64,000 nt of DNA from JACCVL01 sp963695375 (GTDB taxonomy: Bacteria > Actinomycetota > Actinomycetes > Propionibacteriales > Nocardioidaceae). Below are positions 42,206 through 50,937 of this stretch, piece after piece. The notes beneath the pieces are model-generated. The model searched no databases and had not been told where the DNA came from. It saw only the letters and a list, made by a program, of their open reading frames with translations. The DNA is taken from positions 434,001-498,000 of the forward strand of contig OY968767.1 in the NCBI GenBank assembly GCA_963695375.1. The letters are read 5' to 3'. The number at the start of each line of letters is the position of its first letter. Position 1 is the stretch's first letter. A program made the translations under genes and the position numbers.

Positions 42206-43762
42206 ATGCGCGTCGATCCCACCACCTCGTCCGGTCACCCCTCGGGGGACGCGCCCGACGATCACGATCACGGTCACCGGCATCTCGGTCTGGCCCTGGT
42301 GCTGATCAGCACGGTCCAGCTGATGGTCGTGCTGGACGCGTCGGTGGTGAACATCGCCCTGCCACGGATCCAGGGCGACCTGGGGATCAGCGACGCCAAC
42401 CTGACCTGGGTCGTGACGTCGTACGCGATCGCGTTCGGAGGCCTGCTGCTGCTCGGCGGCCGGATGGGCGATCTGCTGGGCCGACGCCGTGTCTTCATCG
42501 GCGGCGTGCTGGTGTTCGCGCTGGCCTCGCTCCTCGGCGGCATCGCGCAGACCGAGTGGCAGCTGTTCTCCGCACGGGCGCTGCAGGGTGCCGGTGCGGC
42601 AGCGGCCTCGCCGACCGCCCTGGCCCTGATCACGACCACCTTCCCGGCCGGTCCGCAGCGCAACCGCGCCTTCGCCGTCTACGCCGCCATGTCCGGTGCG
42701 GGTGCTGCCGTCGGCCTGATCCTCGGCGGCGCTCTCACCGAGGTCTCCTGGCGCTGGACGATGCTCATCAACGTGCCGATCGGTCTGCTCGTCGCGTTCC
42801 TCGCCCCTCGCTTCCTCGGCGAGTCCCGCCCGCAGCCGGGCAGGTGGGACCTCCCGGGCGCCGTCACCGCGACCGTCGGGCTGGTGGCCCTGGTCTACGG
42901 CTTCAACCACAAGGCACAGGTGGACCCGGTGACGGGCGCACCGGCCACCTGGACCGAGCTGCTGACGCTGGGGCCCATCGTCGGCGGGGTGCTGCTGCTG
43001 GTGGCGTTCTTCGTGATCGAGGCCCGCTCCCCGCACGCACTGCTGCCGCTGCGCATCGTGACCAATCGCACCCGAGCCGTCAGCTTCGTCGTGATGCTCA
43101 TCGTGGGCGCCGCGATCTTCTCGATGTTCCTGTTCCTGTCCCTGTTCATCCAGGACGTGATGGGTTACAGCCCGCTGCGCTCCGGCGTGGCCTTCCTGCC
43201 GTTCACCGCCGGCATCGTGGTCGCCGCCCAGGTGGCGTCCGCGCTGATCGCCCGGATGGACCCGCGGTGGATCGCCGGGACCGGCGGTGCGCTGTCGGTG
43301 CTGGCGATGTGGGGGTACAGCCGGCTGGAGGCGGACTCGAGCTACGCCACCGGGTTGCTGCCATGGATCGTCGTGCAGGCGGTCGGGATGGGCCTGTTGT
43401 TCGTGCCGCTGACCCTCACCGCGGTGAGCGGGGTGGACAAGGCCGACTCGGGAGTCGGCTCCGCCGTCCTGAACACCGTCCAGCAGGTGGGTGGGGCCAT
43501 CGGCATCGCCGTGCTGGGCACCGTCTTCGCCAACGGCATCACCGAGAGGCTGTCCGCGCTGGCGGAGCCCGGTGCGGCCGGGCCGCCGAGCCCGGAGCAG
43601 GCCGACCTGGCCGCGCGGGTGGCGCAGGCCTTCGGGACCACTCAGACGTTCGACGTGGCGATCTGGATGATGGTGGCGGCGACGGCGATCACGCTGGTCG
43701 GGCTGTCCGTCCGGCACCAGGACCTGGCCACCGAGCCGGCTCCGGAGCTGGCCGTCGGCTGA
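42206..43762 (+). CDS. MFS drug exporter, DHA2 (14-TM) family
   Basis: 518 aa. A His/Asp-rich N-terminus (DDHDHGHRHLG) precedes 14 predicted helices. Motifs typical of EmrB/QacA proteins are present: VVLDASVVNIALPRIQGDL (motif D1), GGRMGDLLGRRRVF (motif A) and the motif C-like GAAVGLILGGAL. It probably exports hydrophobic compounds using the proton gradient. ATG 42206 follows AGAAGGAAC. No regulator is adjacent. The His/Asp-rich tail is in the cytoplasm and could bind metal, but that is speculative. Confidence 0.92.
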   Translation: MRVDPTTSSGHPSGDAPDDHDHGHRHLGLALVLISTVQLMVVLDASVVNIALPRIQGDLGISDANLTWVVTSYAIAFGGLLLLGGRMGDLLGRRRVFIGGVLVFALASLLGGIAQTEWQLFSARALQGAGAAAASPTALALITTTFPAGPQRNRAFAVYAAMSGAGAAVGLILGGALTEVSWRWTMLINVPIGLLVAFLAPRFLGESRPQPGRWDLPGAVTATVGLVALVYGFNHKAQVDPVTGAPATWTELLTLGPIVGGVLLLVAFFVIEARSPHALLPLRIVTNRTRAVSFVVMLIVGAAIFSMFLFLSLFIQDVMGYSPLRSGVAFLPFTAGIVVAAQVASALIARMDPRWIAGTGGALSVLAMWGYSRLEADSSYATGLLPWIVVQAVGMGLLFVPLTLTAVSGVDKADSGVGSAVLNTVQQVGGAIGIAVLGTVFANGITERLSALAEPGAAGPPSPEQADLAARVAQAFGTTQTFDVAIWMMVAATAITLVGLSVRHQDLATEPAPELAVG

Positions 43763-43806
43763 CGTCGACTGACGTCGGGTGGCGCCGGCCGGAGCGGGCC
43801 GGCGGA

Positions 43807-43812
43807 TAGCCT
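43807..43812 (+). promoter_or_regulatory. -10 element of aminotransferase gene (leaderless-type)
   Basis: TAGCCT six bases before ATG 43819. Confidence 0.5.
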
Positions 43813-43818
43813 GCGCGG

Positions 43819-44778
43819 ATGGCTGATCCCGCCCCGACCGCACTCGGCCAGCACGGTGCCGACGACCCCCGCAACGACTCGGTGCTGGTCCTCGTCAACG
43901 GTGTGCTGGTGCCGCGTGACCGGGCCGTGGTCTCTGTCTTCGACGCCGGGTTCGTGCTCGGCGACGGCGTCTGGGAGGGGTTGCGGGTCGCGGCCGGCCA
44001 GCCGGCCTTCCTCGACCAGCACCTGGACCGGCTCTACGAAGGGGCGACGGCGATCGCCCTCGACGTCGGGCGCACCCGAGCCGAGCTGACCGCCGACCTG
44101 TACCGGCTGCTCGAGGCCAATGACATGACCGATGGTGTCCACGTGCGGCTGATGGTGACGCGGGGGGTGAAGCGCACGCCGTACCAGGACCCGCGGGTGA
44201 CGGTCGGCCCGGCAACGGTGGTGATGGTCGCGGAGCACAAGCAGCCGCCCCCGCAGGCCGCCGAGCGGGGCATCACGCTGTTCACCACCCACGTCCGGCG
44301 AGCCACCCCGGACACCCTGGACCCCAAGCTCAACGCGCACAGCAAGCTCAACGACATCCAGGCCTGCATCCAGGCCTACACCGCCGGCGCCGACGAAGCC
44401 CTGATGCTCGACCCGCACGGCTTCGTCGCCACCTGCAACTCGACCCACTTCTTCTGCGTGCGCCGCACCGCCGACGGCGACCGGGAGGTGTGGACCTCCG
44501 ACGGCCGCTTCTGTCTCGGCGGCATCACCCGGGCGAACGTGCTGCGGCTGTGCCGGGCGAACGGCATCTCGGCACGCGAGCGGGCCTTCAGCCTGACCGA
44601 GGTCTACTCGGCTGACGAGGCCTTCGTCACCGGCACCTTCGGCGGTGTCGTGCCGGTGCGCGAGGTCGACGGCCGGCGGATCGGTCCGGGCACCCGCGGC
44701 CCGGTCACCCGGCGGCTGCAGGAGCTGTACGCGGAGCTGCTCGCCGCCGACGTGGCCGGCCGGTCCGGTCCGTCGTGA
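43819..44778 (+). CDS. Aminotransferase class IV (branched-chain/D-amino acid type)
   Basis: 319 aa, fold-type IV PLP enzyme. It has VFDAGFVLGDGVWEGLRV, the catalytic Lys in LNAHSKLNDIQACIQA, EALMLDPHGFVATCNSTHFF (the ExxxxNxF-like signature region) and TGTFGGVVPV near the PLP phosphate. It resembles branched-chain or D-amino acid aminotransferases and aminodeoxychorismate lyase; the exact substrate cannot be called. It overlaps the next gene by GTGA, so the two proteins probably work on one pathway. Confidence 0.9.
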   Translation: MADPAPTALGQHGADDPRNDSVLVLVNGVLVPRDRAVVSVFDAGFVLGDGVWEGLRVAAGQPAFLDQHLDRLYEGATAIALDVGRTRAELTADLYRLLEANDMTDGVHVRLMVTRGVKRTPYQDPRVTVGPATVVMVAEHKQPPPQAAERGITLFTTHVRRATPDTLDPKLNAHSKLNDIQACIQAYTAGADEALMLDPHGFVATCNSTHFFCVRRTADGDREVWTSDGRFCLGGITRANVLRLCRANGISARERAFSLTEVYSADEAFVTGTFGGVVPVREVDGRRIGPGTRGPVTRRLQELYAELLAADVAGRSGPS

Positions 44779-45536
44779 CCCAGCCCCCCGTGGCATCCGG
44801 GCCGAGCTCGCAGCCGATCCGGCTGGCCGTGTGGTCCGGCCCGCGCAACATCTCGACGGCGCTGATGCGGTCGTGGGAGAACCGTCCGGACTGCGTGGTG
44901 GTCGACGAGCCGCTGTACGCCGCCTACCTGGCCGCGACCGGCGCCGACCACCCCGGGCGGGACGAGGTCCTGGCGGCCGGACCGACCGACTGGCGGCTGG
45001 CGGTCGAGCGCCTGCACGAGCCGCTTCCGGCCGGGATCCGGGTGCACTACGCCAAGCACATGAGCCACCACCTGCTGCCCGAGATGGGGACGGCCTGGGT
45101 GTCGGAGTTCCGCACCGTGCTGCTGGTGCGCGACCCGCGGCGGGTCGTCGCGTCGTACCTGCGGTCCCGGTCGACCGTCGAGCCGGCCGACATCGGTGTC
45201 CGGCAGCAGGAGACGCTGCTCGAGGTGCTGCGGGCACACGGCCAGGAGCCGCCGGTGATCGACGCGGACGACTTCCTGCGCCGGCCCGCCGCTCACCTGG
45301 AGTGGTGGTGCGACTGGCTGGGGCTCCCGTTCACCGAGGCGATGCTGCGCTGGCCGGCCGGATCCCGGGACAGCGACGGCGTGTGGGCGCCGCACTGGTA
45401 TGCCGCCGTCCGGGCGTCGACCGGCTTCTCCGCGTGGCGCCCCGCCGAGGTCACGCTCGCCCCGGAGCACGCCGCCGTCGCGGAGGCGTGCCGACCCGCC
45501 TACGAGCGGCTGCGGGCGCTGCGCGTGCGGATCTGA
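44775..45536 (+). CDS. Sulfotransferase-like P-loop protein coupled to aminotransferase
   Basis: 253 aa. The phosphate loop is VWSGPRNISTALMRSWEN and a PAPS-like 3'-phosphate motif appears as VLLVRDPRRVVASYLRS, so it belongs to the sulfotransferase-like P-loop family. The first loop (GPRNIST instead of GxxKxGTT) is unlike that of the two polysaccharide sulfotransferases, so it may use another phosphorylated donor. Its GTG overlaps the aminotransferase TGA. From memory, relatives are fused to or next to class IV aminotransferases in other genomes; function has not been assigned that I know of. Confidence 0.75.
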   Translation: MTQPPVASGPSSQPIRLAVWSGPRNISTALMRSWENRPDCVVVDEPLYAAYLAATGADHPGRDEVLAAGPTDWRLAVERLHEPLPAGIRVHYAKHMSHHLLPEMGTAWVSEFRTVLLVRDPRRVVASYLRSRSTVEPADIGVRQQETLLEVLRAHGQEPPVIDADDFLRRPAAHLEWWCDWLGLPFTEAMLRWPAGSRDSDGVWAPHWYAAVRASTGFSAWRPAEVTLAPEHAAVAEACRPAYERLRALRVRI

Positions 45537-45558
45537 GCGGCCGTCGGTCGAGCCTGGG

Positions 45559-46647
45559 TCACGGTCCGGCCGCGTCCAGCCCGTCCAGACAGGCGGCGAC
45601 CAGCCCGCCGAGCGACGGCAGGTGGTAGCCGCCCTCCTGCACCGCCACGGTCGGCACCCCGAGCGCACCGAGAGCGACCCCGGCCGCCCGGTAGCCGTCG
45701 ACGCTGACCTGCAGCGGGCTCTCCGGGTCCTCGGCGGCCGCGTCCACCCCGAGCGACACCACCAGGCCGTCGACACCCCAGTCCGCGGCCCAGTCCCGCA
45801 GCTGCTCGACGGCTCGCAGCCACTCCCGGTCGCCGGTGCCGGGCGGCAACGGCAGGTTGCGGGTGGCACCCGCTCCGTCTCCTCGTCCGGTCTCGTCCGG
45901 ATAGCCGACCACGTGCGGGAACCACCCGCTCGCCGGGTCCACGTGCACCGATCCGTAGCGGACGTCCGAGCGGTCGTAGAAGATCGCGGCCGTCCCGTTC
46001 CCGTGGTGCGCGTCGATGTCCAGCACCGCGACCCGGGCCCGGCCGGCGGAGCGCAGCGCGTGCGCCGCCACCGCCGCGTTGTTCAGGTAGCAGGATCCTC
46101 CGTAGGCCGCGCGGGTGACGTGGTGGCCGGGTGGGCGGCAGAGGGCGTAGGCCCGCGGTGCGCCCGCCGTCACCAGCGACACCGCGGTCAGTGCGCAGTC
46201 CACGGCGGCGCGCGCGGCCGCCCACGTCCCGGGGCCGATCAGCGTCATCGTGTCGTAGCCGAACTGCCCGGCCCGGCCGTGCACAGCGGCGGCTCGATGC
46301 TCCGGGAGCCCACCGAGCATCGCCTCGGTCGGGAAGAAGTACGGCACCACGCGGTCCTGACCCACCAGCTCGGCGAAGCCAGCCGCGGTCCACGCGTCGT
46401 ACGCGTCCCGAAGGTGCTCGACCAGCTCGTCGGCGTGCACGGCGCGCAACGGCTCATCGCCGTGGACCTCCGCCTGCACCGTCGGATGTCCGGCGGCTTC
46501 GAGGGCGGCGAGGATCGCGTCCACCCGGCTCGGCACCTCGGACCCCTCGGTGACGACGCCGATCCAGACCTCGCCGCGGGGGTCGTGCCGCCGCGTTGCC
46601 GGGGCCCACACCACCGGCATCGGACCGTGGACCTCCGGACTGGTCAC
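45559..46647 (-). CDS. Histone deacetylase-superfamily (acetylpolyamine deacetylase-like)
   Basis: About 362 aa zinc hydrolase of the arginase/HDAC fold. Motifs: LCRPPGHHVTRAAYGGSCYLNN (the HH active-site pair), VLDIDAHHGNGT (Zn-binding Asp and His) and VSLGVDAAAEDPESPLQVS (second Zn Asp; the usual GFD is GVD), with QEGGYHLPSLG at the end. It should deacetylate acetylated polyamines or similar amines. GTG 46647 is 45 bp from the divergent peptidase start. The end is convergent with the P-loop gene. Confidence 0.9.
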   Translation of the reverse strand: MTSPEVHGPMPVVWAPATRRHDPRGEVWIGVVTEGSEVPSRVDAILAALEAAGHPTVQAEVHGDEPLRAVHADELVEHLRDAYDAWTAAGFAELVGQDRVVPYFFPTEAMLGGLPEHRAAAVHGRAGQFGYDTMTLIGPGTWAAARAAVDCALTAVSLVTAGAPRAYALCRPPGHHVTRAAYGGSCYLNNAAVAAHALRSAGRARVAVLDIDAHHGNGTAAIFYDRSDVRYGSVHVDPASGWFPHVVGYPDETGRGDGAGATRNLPLPPGTGDREWLRAVEQLRDWAADWGVDGLVVSLGVDAAAEDPESPLQVSVDGYRAAGVALGALGVPTVAVQEGGYHLPSLGGLVAACLDGLDAAGP

Positions 46648-46692
46648 GGCGTCAGCATGCCAGCGCCCGCTCCGGTGCGGCAGGATGCCGAC

Positions 46693-47790
46693 ATGCCGCG
46701 CGCCGCTGACCTGGGAATCAGGATCGGAACGTTGCCCGCAGGTCGCACCGACTCGGTCCTGGACGTGACCGGGGTGGGACTCGGCCACGCGACCGTGTAC
46801 CGGGACGAGCCGGACCCCCCCGAGGGACGCGGGGTGGCCCGGACCGGGGTCACCACGATGGTGGTTGCCGACGACGCGTTCGACCGGCCCTGCCCCGCCG
46901 GTGGCGCGGTCCTCAACGGCGCGGGCGAGTGCACCGGCTTCCTCACCGCCGCCGAGTGGGGTGCCCTGGAGACGCCGGTCTTCCTCACCTCGACGCTTCA
47001 GCTCGGACGGGTCTACGACGCCGTCTGCGAGCTGATGCTCGAGCGCGAGCCGAGGGTCGCCGACGACTTCATCATCCCGGTGGTCGCCGAGTGCGACGAC
47101 TCGTACCTGAACGACGCGCGGCGGATGCAGGTGGTCCGCGGCGACGTCGAGGCGGCGTGGGAACGGGCGCTGGCGTCGCGCGGTGCGGCGCACCCGCCGG
47201 ACGAGGGGTCTGTCGGCGCCGGGACCGGGATGTGCTGCCTGGGATTCAAGGGCGGCATCGGCACGGCCTCCCGGGTGACGCCGGAGGGACACACCGTGGC
47301 GGTGCTGCTGATGACCAACTTCGGCGACCGGGCTCGACTCACCGTGGACGGGGTCCCCGTCGGTCGGCTGGTGGAAGCCGGTTCGGCCGGGGACGAAGCC
47401 GTGCCACCTCGCCCGCCGGCCGGGTCGTGCATCGGTGTCGCCGTTACCGACGCCCCGGTCGACGGGGCCGGCTGCGCGCGACTGGCCCGCCGGATCGGTT
47501 TGGGGCTGGCCCGCACCGGGTCGGTCGCCTCGCACGGCAGCGGGGAGATCTTCCTCGCGACCGGCACCGGCCTGCGCGTCGACCGTGACGGCGGCTCCGC
47601 CGGCCCCGCCGCCGTGTCGGGCCGGGCACTGGACCCGCTGTTCGCCGCCGTCGTGGAGGCCAGCGAGGAGGCGGTGCTGAACTCGATGCTCGCCTCCCCG
47701 ACAGTCGTGGGCCGGTCGGGAAACACGATGGCCGGTCTCGACCCCGACGACGTGGTCGAGCTGCTCCGCCGGCACGGGCGGCTCTCGTGA
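46693..47790 (+). CDS. P1 (DmpA/S58) family autoproteolytic aminopeptidase
   Basis: 365 aa N-terminal-nucleophile hydrolase. The landmarks are VLDVTGVGLGHATVYRDE, GTGMCCLGFKGGIGTASR and the self-cleavage site PPAG|SCIGVAVTDAPV, with Ser245 as the new N-terminal nucleophile. DmpA-type enzymes release N-terminal D- or L-residues or hydrolyse beta-peptides. The C-terminal chain has NSMLASPTVVGRSGN. A CAGGAT hexamer lies six bases before ATG 46693. Its stop overlaps the next gene, the CocE-type hydrolase, suggesting a joint peptide/ester degradative role. Confidence 0.92.
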   Translation: MPRAADLGIRIGTLPAGRTDSVLDVTGVGLGHATVYRDEPDPPEGRGVARTGVTTMVVADDAFDRPCPAGGAVLNGAGECTGFLTAAEWGALETPVFLTSTLQLGRVYDAVCELMLEREPRVADDFIIPVVAECDDSYLNDARRMQVVRGDVEAAWERALASRGAAHPPDEGSVGAGTGMCCLGFKGGIGTASRVTPEGHTVAVLLMTNFGDRARLTVDGVPVGRLVEAGSAGDEAVPPRPPAGSCIGVAVTDAPVDGAGCARLARRIGLGLARTGSVASHGSGEIFLATGTGLRVDRDGGSAGPAAVSGRALDPLFAAVVEASEEAVLNSMLASPTVVGRSGNTMAGLDPDDVVELLRRHGRLS

Positions 47791-49703
47791 CGGGGTCGGC
47801 GGCCTCGACCCGCGAGGTCCGGATCCCGATGGACGACGGGGTCGAGCTGGCGGCCACGCTGTGGCTGCCGGACCCCGCTCGTGGGCCGCAGCCCTGCCTG
47901 TTGGAGGCACTGCCCTACCGCAAGGACGACCTCACTTCCTCCTACGCCGACGAGTACGTCCGGCTGCGGGACGAGTACGGCTATGCCGTCTGCCGCCTCG
48001 ACCTGCGCGGCACCGGCTCGTCGGCCGGCGACGCCACCGACGAGTACCCACCCCGCGAGCAGACGGACCTGGTGGCGGTCATCGCCTGGTTGGCCGCCGC
48101 CGACTGGTGCTCCGGCAGCGTGGGGATGTGGGGCACGTCCTACTCCGGCTTCAACTCACTGCAGGTGGCGTGCGAGCAGCCGCCGGAGCTGAAGGCGATC
48201 TGCGCCATCTACGCCACCGACGACCGGTGGACCGACGACGTGCACTGGCGCGGCGGGGCCTTCCGGCTGCTCGATGCGGTCGACTACTGCCACTACATGA
48301 CGCCGATGAACGCGTTGCCGCCGGTCCCCGCCGTCTGGGGAGACGGCTGGCGGGAGGAGTGGGTGCGACGGGTCGAGACCTGCGAGCCCTGGCTGCTGAC
48401 CTGGCTGCGCGAGCGGGCCGACGGACCGTACTGGCGGCACGGTTCGGTGCGCCAGCCGCCGGGCGAGCCGGGTTACGAGCGGATCCGCTGCCCGACGATG
48501 CTGGTGACCGGCTGGGCGGACGGCTACCGGAACACCTCGCTGCGGACGGTGGCGGCGCTGCGCGCGGCCGGTGTCCCGCAGCGGCTGCTGGCCGGGCCGT
48601 GGGCGCACGCGGCGCCGGGGTCGGCGATGCCGGGACCCCGCATCGACCTGGTGCCCGAGATGGTCGCCTGGTGGGACCGCTGGCTGCGCGGGACCGAATC
48701 CGCCGACGCGCCGGTGGACACCGAGCTGAGCACCGTGTTCGTCCGCAGCTCCACCCGCCCGGCACCTGACATGGACACCTCGGCCGGCCGGTGGGTCCGC
48801 GAGGAGTGGCCGTGTCCGCGGGTCTCACCGCAGCGGTGGGAGCTGGCCGGACGCCGGCCCTATCCGGTGCGGCCGGACGTCGGGATCGCCGCCTGGATCG
48901 ACTGCGCCGGGCACCTGCCCTGGGGCCAGTCCGACGACCAGCGCTTCGACGACGCCGCGTCCCTCACCTGGGAGTGGGACGCGGAGCAGCTGCAGCTGCT
49001 CGGCCACCCCGTGGTGCGGCTGCGGCTGACCGCGGACGCCGCGGACGCGTCGGTGACCGCGAAGCTGTGTGACGTCTTCGAGGACGGGACGTCGGCGCTC
49101 ATCACCCGCGGTTCGCTGGCCCTCGACCGGGCCGCTCCGGGCACCGAGCGCGAGGTGCGGCTCGAGCTGGACGCGTGCGCGTACGCCTTCGCGCCCGGGC
49201 AGCGCCTGCGGCTGTCCGTCGCCGGGGCGGACTGGCCGAACACGGTGGCACCGCCCGAGCCGCTCACGCTGACCGTGCTGGACGGCAGCCTGGAGCTGCC
49301 GGTGTGGTCGGGACGGTCACCGCACGCGGAGCCGCGGTTCGCGCCCGGGGACCCCCGCTCCGCGGAGGACCCCGCCGGGACCGTGTGGCGGGTGGAGCGC
49401 GACGTGTTGACGCGGACCACGCGCTGCGTCGTCGACCACGGCTCGACCTACGACGTCCCGCACGCCGGGACGGCGACCGAGCACTACCGCGGGCGGGTCG
49501 AGGTGGACCACCACAGCTTCGACCAGCGCGCCGAGGCAGCCGTGACGTTCCGGCTGAGCTGGCCGGACGTCGAGGTGTCGACCCGCTCGACGCTCGACCT
49601 CCGGGTGGGCCCCGCGCACTACGAGGTGGACATCGGCTTGCAGGCGTTCGAGGGCGATCGGCTGGTCGGCGAGCGACGCTGGCATGAGCGGTTGCCCCGG
49701 TGA
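47787..49703 (+). CDS. CocE/NonD-family alpha/beta hydrolase (X-Pro dipeptidyl-peptidase S15 type)
   Basis: 638 aa. An alpha/beta-hydrolase domain with nucleophile Ser118 in MWGTSYSGFN, the strand motif YAVCRLDLRGTGSSAG, and GPWAHAAPG carrying the catalytic His, followed by the C-terminal jelly-roll domain typical of cocaine esterase/S15 peptidases. It cleaves an ester, amide or X-Pro bond. GTG 47787 overlaps the peptidase stop as GTGA. The stop is 18 bp from a convergent VOC gene. Confidence 0.92.
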   Translation: MTGSAASTREVRIPMDDGVELAATLWLPDPARGPQPCLLEALPYRKDDLTSSYADEYVRLRDEYGYAVCRLDLRGTGSSAGDATDEYPPREQTDLVAVIAWLAAADWCSGSVGMWGTSYSGFNSLQVACEQPPELKAICAIYATDDRWTDDVHWRGGAFRLLDAVDYCHYMTPMNALPPVPAVWGDGWREEWVRRVETCEPWLLTWLRERADGPYWRHGSVRQPPGEPGYERIRCPTMLVTGWADGYRNTSLRTVAALRAAGVPQRLLAGPWAHAAPGSAMPGPRIDLVPEMVAWWDRWLRGTESADAPVDTELSTVFVRSSTRPAPDMDTSAGRWVREEWPCPRVSPQRWELAGRRPYPVRPDVGIAAWIDCAGHLPWGQSDDQRFDDAASLTWEWDAEQLQLLGHPVVRLRLTADAADASVTAKLCDVFEDGTSALITRGSLALDRAAPGTEREVRLELDACAYAFAPGQRLRLSVAGADWPNTVAPPEPLTLTVLDGSLELPVWSGRSPHAEPRFAPGDPRSAEDPAGTVWRVERDVLTRTTRCVVDHGSTYDVPHAGTATEHYRGRVEVDHHSFDQRAEAAVTFRLSWPDVEVSTRSTLDLRVGPAHYEVDIGLQAFEGDRLVGERRWHERLPR

Positions 49704-49721
49704 CCGCTGCCGCCGCCCGGG

Positions 49722-50102
49722 TCAGCCGCCGCTGCCGTAGGGCCGGGTGATGATCTCGAGCACGTGGCCGCTCGGGTCGTTCCAGTAGACCCCGCGCCCC
49801 CCGTCGTTGGTGTTCACCGCGTCGGGCTGGCGCTGGTGCGGGTCCGCCCAGTACGGCAGGCCGCGCGCCTGGATCCGGCCGAGGATCGCGTCGAACTCCG
49901 GCTCGGTGACCAGGAACGCGTAGTGCTGCGGGTGCAGCGTCTCGGCGTCGAAGAAGTCCAGCGAGACGTCGTTGCCGACCTCGACGACCAGGAACGGCCC
50001 GTAGGGCGTCGGCTCGGGCAGGCCCAGGATCTCGGCGAGGAACGTCGCCGACTCCCGCTTGTCCCGGACGTTGACGATCGTGTGGTTGAGCTCGACGGCC
50101 AT
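49722..50102 (-). CDS. VOC-family protein (glyoxalase/dioxygenase-like)
   Basis: 126 aa. Begins MAVELNHTIVNVRDKRESATFLAEILGLPE and ends WNDPSGHVLEIITRPYG, a complete VOC module with a His (LNHTIV), a second His (HPQHYAFLV) and a Glu (VLEII) in the positions of the metal triad. Substrate unknown. ATG 50102 follows GAGAGGAG. It lies downstream of arfB on the same strand, 49 bp away. Confidence 0.88.
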   Translation of the reverse strand: MAVELNHTIVNVRDKRESATFLAEILGLPEPTPYGPFLVVEVGNDVSLDFFDAETLHPQHYAFLVTEPEFDAILGRIQARGLPYWADPHQRQPDAVNTNDGGRGVYWNDPSGHVLEIITRPYGSGG

Positions 50103-50151
50103 GTTGGCTCCTCTCGGCGCGATTCTGCCGCGCCGGTCAACTGCGGGGTGC

Positions 50152-50571
50152 TCAGTCGGGCCGCCGGCGGAGCTGTTTGGTGCGCGCCCGCCGCTGCTTG
50201 GAGTCGAGCCGGCGCTGCACCGAGCCCCGAGTCGGCCGGGTCGCCCGGCGGCGGCGCGCCGGTGGCGCGAGCGCCGCGTCCAGCGCCTCCACCAGCCGCT
50301 GCTCCGCGGCGCGCCGGTTCGCCAGCTGGCCGCGGTGCTCCTGCGCGGAGACCGTGAGCACGCCGTCGACCAGCCGGCCGGCCAGCCGCTGCAGCGCTCG
50401 CTGCCGCAGCGGCTCGGGCAGCGCGGTCGTACGGTGGACATCGAAGGACAGCTCGACCCTGCTGTCGGCGGTGTTGACGCCCTGCCCGCCCGGCCCACTT
50501 GAGCGGGAGAACCGCCAGCGCAGCTCGGTCCGGGGGATGGCGAGCGACCGCACCCGCAGCGACGACGACAT
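50152..50571 (-). CDS. arfB: Alternative ribosome-rescue peptidyl-tRNA hydrolase ArfB
   Basis: 139 aa, the typical length for ArfB/YaeJ/ICT1. The GGQ catalytic motif is SRSSGPGGQGVNTADSRVEL, and the C-terminal tail is strongly basic (RRRRATRPTRGSVQRRLDSKQRRARTKQLRRR in pieces), the part that enters the empty mRNA channel. It releases peptides from non-stop ribosomes. ATG 50571 has no strong ribosome-binding site. It is divergent from the small membrane protein gene, 36 bp away. Confidence 0.95.
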   Translation of the reverse strand: MSSSLRVRSLAIPRTELRWRFSRSSGPGGQGVNTADSRVELSFDVHRTTALPEPLRQRALQRLAGRLVDGVLTVSAQEHRGQLANRRAAEQRLVEALDAALAPPARRRRATRPTRGSVQRRLDSKQRRARTKQLRRRPD

Positions 50572-50607
50572 GGCAGGCCCAGTGTGGCGGACGAGAGGAG
50601 GCTCCCC

Positions 50608-50913
50608 GTGACCGAGCCACCCCCCGCCGGCGACTACGTCGGGTCGCGGCTGCCGCCGGCGACCGGTCCGGACCGTGCGCGGCCGCGACGCCGGTGGCCG
50701 GTCGAGGCGTGGTGGGTCACCGTCGTCGCGCTGCTGGTCCTCAACCTGGTCGCCACCGCCGCGGTCTGGTGGGAGCTGCGCGAGGAGGAGCCGCCCACGG
50801 TCACCTGCGTGTACGCCCTGGAACGGGATCCGGCGGGCCGCGACGGCCCCCCGGTGGCGATCCCCAGTCCCGGGCCGGGCCAGCCGGCCCCGACCGGCAC
50901 CGAATGCCCCTGA
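50608..50913 (+). CDS. Small single-pass membrane protein
   Basis: 101 aa, no recognised family. A Pro/Arg-rich 38-residue cytoplasmic part, one membrane helix (WWVTVVALLVLNLVATAAVWW), then EEEPPTVTCVYAL and a Pro/Gly tail with two cysteines (VTCVY and the final TECP) that could pair outside. GTG 50608 is chosen because GAGGAGG lies six to seven bases upstream; GTG 50584 is in frame but lacks a site. The stop is convergent with the Rieske oxygenase gene, 24 bp away. Confidence 0.75.
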   Translation: MTEPPPAGDYVGSRLPPATGPDRARPRRRWPVEAWWVTVVALLVLNLVATAAVWWELREEEPPTVTCVYALERDPAGRDGPPVAIPSPGPGQPAPTGTECP

Positions 50914-50937
50914 CCTCCGGGACCGCCCGCCCTCCGC

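Noticed and set aside
41159..43843. 894-codon minus-strand reading frame
   Set aside because: Lies antisense to the AIM24 and MFS genes, with His/Gln/Arg-rich composition typical of shadows of GC-rich genes.
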